64,000 nucleotides of DNA. It comes from Magnolia sinica (lineage: Eukaryota > Streptophyta > Magnoliopsida > Magnoliales > Magnoliaceae). A program made the position numbers and the translations under genes. The notes below the pieces were generated by a model. It was not told where the DNA came from and did not search any database. It saw only the letters and a program-made list of their open reading frames with translations. This document shows, in pieces, positions 48,685-60,600 of the stretch (its first letter is position 1; each line of letters starts with the position of its first letter). The DNA lies in the NCBI RefSeq assembly GCF_029962835.1, contig NC_080582.1, positions 69,374,177-69,438,176 of the forward strand, read 5' to 3'.

Positions 48685-51600
48685 ATATTTATATAATATA
48701 TGTATATATATATATATAATAGTATATATATATATATTGCAATTAAGGGGAACTACATTATGTATATATATATATATATAGGTGAGCCCCATCTACATCA
48801 ATAACTTATAATATAAAATAATAATATATAAAAATAAAAGGATGGTGGGCCACATTCATGGGACTCACCTAACGAACTGATGGGATCAGATCAGACTTTT
48901 CTTACAATCAAAGCTTAGTAAAAAAAAAAAAGACATTTTAGAGAAATGAAACTGTCTATATGTGGTGCCCACCTTGATGATATGTAAGATCCTAATGCCT
49001 GTACCATGTTGTGCTCAACTCATTGGATTATGGGTTGAGAACAAGCCACGAGTGATCCCATGGATGGGGGATCTTACATAAAGCAGTGCCCCTACCTTTG
49101 ATCTCGCGAAAACTCCGTTGAAAAGCTACAATAATTGGAATCATGGGTTGGTATCAGCCAGCCATTGATATCTATAGGCAGAAGCGGAAAACCGTTGAAA
49201 GACGCTGACCTGGGCCGCTGACCGGACGACGTCTTTGGGGCTCACGGCCCACTGTGGGCCCCACCTTGGCTCCTTTCGATGATCGACACCGTGCATTTCT
49301 GGGTCTCATGAACCAGTGTCCATACCAAAAATCGAGGCTCATACGAAACTCATGTGGACCACACCATTTAAAAACATGTAAAGACATGCCTAAACATATA
49401 AAATCGCTTGGTGGGGCCTACCTGAGTTTTGGATGTCGTTGAAACTTGGTCTGTACGGTCATTTAGATGGGACCCACACAATGGATGGGCTGGATTGTGA
49501 ATCACATCTCGGTGGGCCCCAAAACAAAAAAAAAAAATTTAAAGAAAAAAAAAATAAAATTTTAAAGCGCCTGCGGCTGGCGGGCGGGCGGCCAAGAGGC
49601 AGGGACCCACGGCTCCATCCGTGGGCCCCACCATGATGTATATTTTGTATCCACACCGCCCATTTGGTGGGCCACTATTTGACATGGACCCCCCTCAAAA
49701 ATCAGGCCAATCCAGCGCTCGGGCGGCCCACATCACAAGAAACAGTGTGAATTGAACTCTACCATTGAAACCCTTTCTGGGTCCACAGAAGTTCCAGATC
49801 AAGCTGAAAATTGTTGTTCCCCTCCTCCCTGGCCCGTGTGACCTTATGAATAAGTTGGATTTCAAATGAACATTTCAGTGGGCCTTACCCAAGGTTCAAG
49901 TGACCTTATGAATAGGTTGGATTTCAAATAAATATTATGGTGGGCCCTAGGTCCATGTGATGGAGCCATATTGATGTATTTCTGGCCGTTGGGGAGGCCC
50001 ACCTTGATATATATATAAGGCCCATGAGGTTAGGCCCATTCGACGTATTGGTGGCCCGATGTCGAGTCCCACTCTGATATATATAAGGGCCATGTTACGA
50101 GACCCATTGTGATGTTTTCAAAGGCTCATGGAGTATGACCCATTGCAATATACATAAGGCCCACTAATGCGGCCCACTTGATTTATATAAGGCCCATATG
50201 AGATGGCCCATTTGATGTATCTGAGAACTATGGGTCGAGGCCCAATGAGATGTATATTAGTCCATTGCAATGTGTGATTTCCTATGGTTTGTGTAATGGT
50301 GCTTTATGGCGGGCTAAGCCTTGGGAACAATGTTGGTTTGACGTCCACATTGTAAGGACAATGTTGGTTAAATGTCCGCATTGTCACACTCCTTAAAGCC
50401 ACTGATAGGTTCATACTTATACTCTGCAGGCCGTCTAGGCCCATTTCTGTGATACGCAGAGCCCATCCCTATATGCATGTTTAGTATAGATCCATGATTT
50501 ATCATCATACGCATCATATGTATGGGTATGAGGAGTGATTGATCATAGCATATGCCTTGAGGCAGATTGTTTACTCCCTGATAGGCGGAGTTGCCCAGTA
50601 TGAGTGCATGGGTTACGCAGGACTATTGCATGATGATAGTATGATTCATGTACTTGCATTTGTGTGATTGTAGTTCTTGTATGCCCTAGCGACATCGGGG
50701 CCATAGCCTCCACAGATACATCGTGGATGGCGGGATTGGAAACCGGAAATATTTGGTTCAGCATACGGGCGCCATAGACGTCCCTGGTGAAAATCCCTAA
50801 ACCCGATGGTACCAGAGGATGACTCAACGTCGAGACCGAGTGGATATACGAACGCATGAGGGCCGAATACCGGAGGCCGCGTCTCCCACCGTGTCGTGGT
50901 CGGTTGGAAGGGAGTGTGGCCTTACTCGCCCGAGGGTAGGGGGCAATACTAGGTGAGTTTGACCGGCTCGCGAATGGGTCCGCTATCGACGTCTCCGGAT
51001 AGGTATTGGCGGACTATTGGTCGGGCGGATAGTGAGGTTTCTTACGCTCATTTGGTGTGCGGCTAGGAGAGCGACAGTGCCATTTGGAGTGTATTGAACC
51101 CGGTGATTATCCGAATGAGAACTGTATTGATACATGTTGAGGTTTGGTATGCTTGAGTTGCATCTTGCATCGCATGGCCGTGTATGGCCGATAGCATTCA
51201 TATCTTGCACCGCATAGCCTTGTACGGCAATTTGCATTCATGTACTCATCACCATGATTCCGCATCACTCGATCTTGCATTTTGAGCACGTTTATATTGC
51301 GCACACACTTGCACCACCCTCTAAGCTTTATAAGCTTATGCACGATTGATGCGTGCGGGTGACGCCAGGACGCAGTCGCAGCCATAGTCTCATTGTAGTT
51401 GGAGCGTGCAGCCGCTTTTGGAGTTTTGCTTCTTTTGTTACATTGTATTTCCCCTTTCGTGCATTGTACTAAAAGTTTTTGATCATAGTGGATTTTGTAG
51501 TGGTGTTCTTGTGCTTATTGTTTGTGGGTTATGCTTTTGTTATGCTCATTATGAATCAGACTAATGATTTGAAACCCTCCTTGTAGTATCCCAGGATCGG

Positions 51601-54600
51601 AACCTGGTAAATGGGTGTCGGGATCCGAGAATGGGGTTCTACGGAGGTTGTCGGCGCCGGATTCGGCTATCGGGAATTTTGTGGTCAATGGTATAGATTA
51701 GAGCTATTGACATAGCTCCCCTACAGGACCAAATTCACATGCCCCCTGAATGGGGCTCAAGCCCCAAGGCAAAAAGCCTATCTCATATACAAGAAGATTT
51801 TACTTGGAAAATCTGATGTGAGACAAAACCCACAACCCAAAAGTATTAAAAATTTTAAATGTGGAGGGAAACCAAAATATTTGAAATTCAATTTAATATA
51901 AATTTTGAAACAAAATATAACAATCCCCCACATGTTTCAAAATAAAACTTTTTCGGGTTAAAGCGTAGTAGTTGTGCAATGGTGCCGGTGTCACCATAGA
52001 CTTGAACCAACATTAGAGTAAGCAAGATGGGTTTACATGAATTAGGTGACACTATAGTCTTGAGCCTGAATCTTTTTAATGTAAATCGCAAGTGCATGCC
52101 ACTCACACAACTCTTCATATGCAAGTGATTCTGCGGTTCGGTGCGGTTCTACTATACACCATTACTTAGATTTCATGAGTGCTCTAGAGAATTAACTTAG
52201 ATTCTCATAGGAAGCGGCCTCCACCTCCACATCCAGATAGGTGAATTTCATCAAGTGTATGCAGTAACTGTATACACTACCAAATATATGGCTATGGATC
52301 CATTAAGAGTTCTAAAAAACTTATCCTTCTACGTTACTGCTCTCACTGTATACCATGGAAGGGGCTCATATAGCTCAGTGAAATCGTCTACCTCGTGTCT
52401 TATTGTTTACCATTGAACCCATCTCATGAGATTTCCAATTGTATATGTTGGGTTGCCGACATTGGCATTTCATATATTAGGCTGAGCCCCATTTCCTTTG
52501 ATGTATCATTGACTAATCTTTTAGATAGTCCTTTAGTCAGAGGATCTGCCAGATTCTTTTCTGGCCTCACAAAATCAATAGATATGACTCCATCACGCAA
52601 CATATGTTTCACTATGTTATATCTAACTATAATATGCTTGCTCTTTCGATTATATATTTTACTCTTTACTTTTGCTATAGCTGCTTGACAATCACAATGA
52701 ATAGACACGACTGATACAGGCTTTGGCCACAATGGTATATCAGCTAAGAGCCACTCGGATTCTAATCCAACCTTTTCTAAGGCAATAAACTTAAATTCCA
52801 TAGTTGACTGAGCAATACATGTTTGCTTGATAGACTTCTAAGAGACTGCTCCTCCACCCAAAGTGAAAACATATCCGCTAGTGGATTTTGTCTCATCTGA
52901 ATCACTGATCTAGTTAGCACCAATGTATTGTTCCAATACAGTGGGATAATTATTATAATGTAAACTATACGCCATACCTTTTAGGCATCTCAAAATCCTA
53001 GACAAGGCATTCCAATGCTCTTTTCTAGGGTTATGCGTATATCTACTTAGCCTTCCTACTGCAAAAGCTATGTGTGGTCTAGTGCAGTTTGTTAGATACA
53101 TAAGGCTACCAATTATTCTGGAATATTCTAATTGAGATATACTACTACCTGTATTCTTCATGAGAGTCACACTGTAATTATAAGGTGTATTGACAGGTAA
53201 ACAGTTAAAATGGTTAAACTTCCTCAATAACTTTTCAATGTAATGAGATTGTGATAATACAATAGTACCATTTTTCCTGGTTACTTCAATACCTAAGATT
53301 ACACTAGCCTCTCCTAAGTCTTTCATGTCAAATTTAAATGATAAGAATTTCTTAGTCGTAATAACTAATTTAATATTAGTTCCAAAAATAAGCATATCAT
53401 CAACATAAAGGCATATAATAACACAATCATTTCAAAATTTTTTGCTATATGCACATCTATCTACATCATTTATATGATAACCATTTGATTTCAAAACACC
53501 ATCAAATTTTTTATGCCATTGTTTAAGAGCCTATTTTAGATCATATAGTGATTTAATTAGTATACGTACTTTATTTTCTTAAACTGATATCTTATAACCC
53601 TCAAGTTGCTCCATATATATTTCTTCTTCTAAATCTCCATTTAGGAAAGCCATCTTAATGTCCATCTGTTGTATCACCAGTTTATATATGGAGGCTATCG
53701 CTATTAAGACCCTGATAGTTGTAATCCTAGTTAAAGGGTAATATGTATCATAATAATCTATTCATTTCTTTTGTTTAAAGCCTTTCGCTACCAACCTAGC
53801 CTTAAACTTATCAATAGTCCCATCTGGTTTTAATTTCTTTCTAAATACCCATTTACAGCCTATTGGTTTGTTTCCAGGTAGTAGGTCTACAAGTTCCCAA
53901 GTGTTAGTAGATATAATAGATTCCAACTCATCATTTATTGCTTCCTTCCAAAAGGTTGCATCTGAAAAGTTAATCCATTCTGTATAAGTTGTAGGATTGT
54001 CTTCTACTAAGAAAGCGAAAAAACCATCTTCTAAGTTATTTTATCTTCTAACCTTATTACTTTTTCTTGGTTGTATCTCTTCTACTACTTTCTTGTAATC
54101 ACTTTTACTTGTAGATACAATATCTGATTCATTAACTTCCTCTATTCTTATAGATTTAGATTTCATAGGGAATACGTTCTTAAAGAACTCTGCTTCCCTA
54201 GCTTCTATAATTGTATTAGGATTTAGAATATTATCTTTAGTCTTTAAAATTAGAAACCTGTAGGCTACACTATTTTGTGCGTAACCTACAAATGCACAGT
54301 CGGTCGTTTTAGGGCCTTATTTTCTTTTTTTAGTTTCAGATAATCCTACTTTAGCAAGACACCCCCACACTTTAATATATTTATAACTAGGAACATGATT
54401 CTTCCAAAGTTTATAAGGTGTTTATTCAAAAGATTTAGAAGGAATTTTATTTAGAATATAACAAGCAGATAGAATTGCATCTCCTCACATATTTGAGGGT
54501 AAGCCTGAATTATTTAATATAGCATTCATCATCTCCTTTAGAGTTATATTTTTACGTTCTGCTATTCCATTCTGTTTTGGTGTATAAGGAGCTGTAGTTT

Positions 54601-57600
54601 CGTGAATTATTCCACTATTTTCACATAATTCTCTAAATTGAGAAGATTCATATTTACCTCCTCTATCCATTATTAGTCTTTTAATTTTTATATTTAACTT
54701 ATTTTCAACTTCAATTTTATACTTAGAAAAAACATCTAAAGCTTCATATTTGTTCCTTAATAGATATACTCTAGTGAACCTAGAGTACTCATTTACAAAA
54801 GTTATGTAATATCTTTTTTCACCTCTAGACATGTGATTTCTAAAATCACATAGGTCACTATGTATCAACTCTAATAGAACAGAGGATCATTCTATTCATT
54901 TAAAATATTTTCTTACACATGTTTCATATTTATCGAATTCTTCATTAGATATATTAAGTAATAAACCTAATATTTTCATTTTCTTCAAAGATACTACATT
55001 CACATAACCTAATCTACTATGCCATTGATAAAAGGGTTCAACGATATAAACAGAACTGGATATCTTATTATTATTATTATTGGATACCTTTACAATGAAT
55101 AAACCATCACTACAGTATCCCTTACCAATAAAAGTTCCATTCTTAGTCATTACAAGCTTATCTGAATCAAATACTAACTTGACACCAACCTTATTGAGGA
55201 GCGAATTAGAGACTAAGTTTCTTCTAATGTCATTCACATGTAAGACATCATTCAACATTAAAGTCTTTGCAGAAGTGAGTTTCAGAAGTACTTTTCCTTT
55301 TACCACAACTGAAGATGTTTTAACATTACCCATGAACAACTGTTCATCATCTCCTGATCTTAGTAGGAGGTAAATATGCTATGATCCTTACACACATGCC
55401 TAATTGCACCAATGTGTAGTACCCACTCCAAGTTGTTTATAAGGAAGACTTCTGATACCATAGCTACTACCATGTCAGACTCATCGCCTGTTTATGTAAG
55501 ATTAGCCCGCGACTTATCTTTATTTTCTTAAGCTTGCAGGTTTTAATGTGATGCCCAGACTTTCCACAGTTGTAACAATTTTTTTTTAGAATTAATTGTT
55601 TTCATTCTTCCTTTTGAAACTGTATTCATTTGCATAATGTCCAGGTTTGTCACAATTATGACATTTGCCATTTTTCTTATTGTTTTCCCGACTTGATTCC
55701 ACAAGATTTACCTTTGAATCTATTTCATTTTCATTTTCTTTTTGGTCCCTGATTCTACCGGTCTCCTCTATTTGTATGTGTACGATAGTAGTTTCCAAAG
55801 AAATACCGTTCTTTTTATGTTTCATTCTATTCTTATATTCTTTCTATGAGGGCGGTAGATTTTCTATCAGTGCTCTTGATAGAAACGTTTCATTTAACTT
55901 AATTCCTTTTATCGACAGTTCATGAACTAGATTTTGAATCATGAATCAGATTCGTGATAGGTTTATCGTTTGTTATTTTATAATGAAGGAAATTAGCGAT
56001 TGCATGTTTCTTAGCGCCTGCATCTTCCAATATGTACTTCTTTTCTAAAACAGTCCATATATCTTTAACAGACTTGTAAGAAGCATACATGTCATATAGT
56101 TTGTTGGACAAAAAGTTTAGAATATAATTTTTACAATTATTTTCATCTGCTACTTCGGTTTGATTTGATGGATCTATAGTAAATGATTCAGACAGAATGT
56201 ATGAAACTTTAAGGGTGGTCAGTGCAAACATTAGTTTCTGTTTCCACCGTTTAAAGCATTGTCCAGCGAACAATTTGATTTTGACTAACTTAACAGAAGC
56301 ATTTACTGTTACGGTAGCCATAGTCTATGTAATTCAACAATTTGATTTCAAGATTGTTGGAATATTTGGTTGAATTAAATAGACTATTAAAAATCGAGAA
56401 CCAAAAAGAAAAAGAACATTAGAGATAGAAAACTTATATATTTGAGTCGAGGTGTGACTTAAGTCACTCGGCTTGAAATCGAATTTGCTCCCCTTGGATA
56501 GCGTCCCAAGTGCAACAGGTTTCCAGAGCAATCAACCTCCAGGATATAATGATTATGACCCGGTCCCAGTAGTGTACTCACTATACGCGGGCTCGAACCA
56601 CTTACAGTTTAACCCGAAAGTGATGAGTTGGCTCAACGATGAACTCAACAATCAAAATTTGTAAAACAGAATACCAGAAAGAGTTTTATAAAAGAGGAAA
56701 ATGATTTTCGTACTTTAGAAACTAGAACGGAAGTCCTTATATAGTCTTCGAAGTGGTGCATTAAGTAGCCTTTAGAAAGGGTTAGGTCCGTTGGTTTTAA
56801 ACTCAATAGATGCGACTAATTGGAATGGACACATCTCTCTGGTTTAAAATGAAAAGGCGCAAGTGCGAGTACACTCTCGCAAATAAAGCCCGCGAGTATC
56901 CATACACACACACACGCACTCACGCGAGTACACTCGCACTCGCACCCGTGCCCACGCCCATGCCCAGCCTGTCCCGTCCCTTCCCATTGTGTCGTGCACA
57001 TGCACAAGTACACGGACACAGACACGAACTCAGACTCTGCTCAGCTCGGTGCGACACAGCAGGGCTCGGTGCGGCACGACATGGCACGGCTCGGGGCGCA
57101 CGCGCACGTGTGTGGTAAATGACATAAATTAGAGCTATGGGTATAGCCCCCTACAGGACTAAATTCATATGCCTCCTGTATAGGGCTTAAGCCCCAAGAC
57201 AAAAAGCCTATCTTATATATAAAAAGATTTTCTTTGAAAAATCTGATGTGGTATAAAACCCACAACCCAAAAGCACAAAAAATTTCAAATGTGGAGGGAA
57301 AACAAAATATTTAAAATTCAATTTAATATAAAATTTGAAACAAAATACAACATAAACCTCTTGTTACAGTGCCATTGCTTATAGGTGATGAGTTCTCTTA
57401 GTGTCTTAGGCAACTTATGTGGAAGTGACTGAAATAACACAAGTTTTCTGAGGTCGTTGAATATGGAGAATTACCCTGGAATGCCATGGAATTGAAAACA
57501 AAATTCCAAAAGGGCCTGTTTGGATCGTGAATTATGGCCATAATGTAATGTGAATTCGTCATTATTGTGATTTTACGTCTTTTTAGATATGTAATGCAAC

Positions 57601-60600
57601 ATATAAGTCGGTAGTCAAATGTATATGTAAGAGATAAGTAAAGAAATTTGTAATCATTACAATTTTATATTAAATTATGGTGAAATCTCCTACATACCAC
57701 ATGTTAAAATAATATATACGATGAAAATTGATGCAGGGAGGGACGTGATGAGGTTGATCACCGTCTTCCTTAGGGAATAACTACTCCGAATCCATGGAGC
57801 TCTCTAGACAGAGCTTCCTCGAATCCACGAGAGATAAAGATATAAATAATTTCTATTAAATTTGAAATAAATTGATTGATGATAAAAAAATGAAATTACA
57901 ATCATTTAAATAATGAGCTCAAACTTAGGAAGGAGTTTTAGACTCAAAATCCAACTCAAACTCCCAAAAAATATGACTTATTATAAATAATAAACTTCCT
58001 ATTTATAGACGGTCACAATTCCTACTAGACTTAATGGTTTTTGGCAAAAAATAGTAAGTTTCCAATTTAGCCTAACCACATTGTTCTCCTAACTTTTCTA
58101 AGCACCTTTCATGTTGGGCACGACTCTTACAACTCAAAGGATCAAAAGTTATACTCGAACTATTTATAGTAAAAACAAAAATAAAAGGGACTTTTGACTG
58201 TCAATCTGATGGAATCTTGCATATCTGGCATGGGCAAGTCCGCATAGTAGAGTTAGTTTGCTAAAGTAGCTTCTCCTACCCCAAAATCATATATGATATA
58301 TCGAAAAACTCATCCCGGTTTGCAAGATACGACTGTTTTAAGGTTCTGACGGTCCGGATCATTTCTGTCTAGATCGGGCCTTCTCTAGTCCATCTTTGCC
58401 ATGGAAGTGTCTGCAACCTGCTCTACATCAAAAGTGATTTCTTTAACACACATTTTCTTCAAAAAATGCGACTTGGTTTTGGAGATTTCTAGAGTCCACC
58501 TACATGTCATGGTTCCCCATTTTTACAGTGATATGCAATAAAGGGGAGTGGAATAGAAAACATTTTCCAGTACCAAATTAGCTTGCCAAACAAGCTGCGG
58601 CCATGGAAATCATTTTCCTTTTTCTCTCCTTTTCCTTCATTTTCCATATCGTTAGAATTCCATAGGAGTTTTCCATTTTCACGTTTTTATTTCACCCTAT
58701 TCAAACCATCTAAATTACATCTATGAAAGATTAGAAAGAAAGGAGGTTTGAAGATCTTACATTGATAGAATATACACTCCCCACCAAAAAGCTAATGAGT
58801 AGGGCACAAAACAATGGAGGAGATTGAAACATTAATCCCATTGCAAAGCTCTGTAAAATAAAACAAAAGAATCAAAGTTCAAAGATATTGGTGAGGAGCA
58901 ATTAGTTTGTGTGTAGTACTAGTCATATAATCATGAAACTATTAAGCCAATTCCAAGCCCTTGAAATTACAATATGATCCACCTTAAGGCCCACCGCATC
59001 ATATTGTTAAAGATAATTAGTTCAACCATGAACTGATTTGGTGATACTCATAGCCATAATATCATTTTTCTGAAAGCATATGTTTATGTTACAACTAAAT
59101 ACCATGAAGCAAAAGGCGGCGACAATTGCTATTCCAACTCCTATAGAAAATTCGCCAGAAACAAGCGGAAGATCTGGCTTATTAACCTAAGATAAGAGAA
59201 AACAAGAGTTCGATTTAAGTATCGAAATTAGGCCCTAACAATTTTATTTCCACTACATTGATTCAAGAAGACTAAGAAGTAAATAGCAAAAAATAAAATA
59301 AAATAAAATAAAATATAAAATAAAATTTTGGGCCATGCTCCATCTACAATGGGTCCATGATATAGGTGGTTAGGATTGACATACATGTATGCCCCACCTA
59401 AGTAATGCTTCAAAGTGCCTTGAATCATTGGTTGTGTACCTTGTCGATTTGGATGTCGAAGAGCTGATTCAATCCCACAACATAAATGTTCATGAAAATT
59501 GATGGCAGCAATGCCTGTATTTACCAAAAAAATCATGTCATTTGCCACACCAAAATATAAGCAAGAGATAGAGATCTGATGCAAAAGCTGCACTTTGTTC
59601 TTTTGGTGACATTACCTTAATGAGTCCCATGAAAAATGTTGGAGAAAGATCAGAGATTGATTCCACAGGAAGAAGAGAAACTGATATTATTCCTATGGCC
59701 TGATATGCCAAATAGAGCTCATTTTAAAAGTCTAAGAAGCTCAATTCCATCTTGACAAAAGGAATACTAGAACACGCTAGGCACTTGTGCACAAAATGTG
59801 TCAAAATCCAGGCTGTTCATCAGGTGGGTCACATGCTGTTTCTCCTTGATCCACCCATCAAGTGAAAGGAAGAAAATGGATAGTTGAAAAAGGGTGACCG
59901 GTCTTCCAAAAATAATGGGAATTTTTTGAAATGCCATTCAAATTTTTTTTTTTTGGGTCTAATGTGAAAGAAAAGCCTTAAAAACATTACGTAGACGTTA
60001 ACACTCACATTGAGAGGTTTCTTTATGTTACCACTCATTAGGTATCAAGTGCTCATATCATAGGACAACTAACCACTTGTTCTAAAAGCTGGAACTGATA
60101 GAGGGTTGATGCTCTGATACCACTTGACCCAGGACAACTAACTACTTGCACTAAAAGCTCAAACTGATGGAGCATGGTGAATCAATCGCTTTATCTCGTA
60201 GTTCAGGCCCCACTTTCCATGCGTTAGGTCCTCAGCTGAACCTCCTCATGGGGTCCACATTACATGGGTCTCGCCTGACACAAGTCGCCTGCTTCACTTG
60301 GACCGCCCACCCCGAATGGGCTTCTGCATCGCACAGGTCACCCCACTCGAGTCTGGTGTAAAAATGCCTATGCATTAAACTATCTAGCATCCTTGAATGG
60401 TCCATATAGTTTCAGGTACTCTTGAATGGTCTAGATCACCATCCAACTCTCCAGTAGCTTAAAATTACTCAAATTTATTGTCAACATACTTTTATACTTT
60501 TAAATGGTCCAAATAGCTGTCACATACTTTGAACGGCCCAAATTGCTGAACATTTAGGAGCGTTTGGATAGTAAGTTATTTAAGATAAGTTACTTATGCC

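Larger units (their letters stand above)
47025..51922 (-). repeat. 3' LTR of the Copia element, interrupted
   Basis: LTR sequence at 47025-47772 continues at 51680-51922. Plus-strand ends are TGTTGAAATATTT and AAATATAACA. It matches 56355-57352 (998 bp). Next to it on the internal side, the minus strand has the purine-rich tract TGTGGGGGAT. Confidence 0.88.
47025..57352 (-). mobile_element. Ty1/copia retrotransposon in the 12.2-kb intron
   Basis: Minus-strand order is 5' LTR (56355-57352), gag, zinc knuckle, protease, integrase, RT, RNase H, polypurine tract and 3' LTR (47025-51922). The 3' LTR is split by a solo gypsy LTR (47773-51679). Without it the element is about 6.4 kb. It lies in the same direction as the host gene. 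Flanks do not give a clean 5-bp duplication (TAGAT versus TAAAC on the plus strand). No initiator-Met primer site follows the 5' LTR. Confidence 0.9.
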
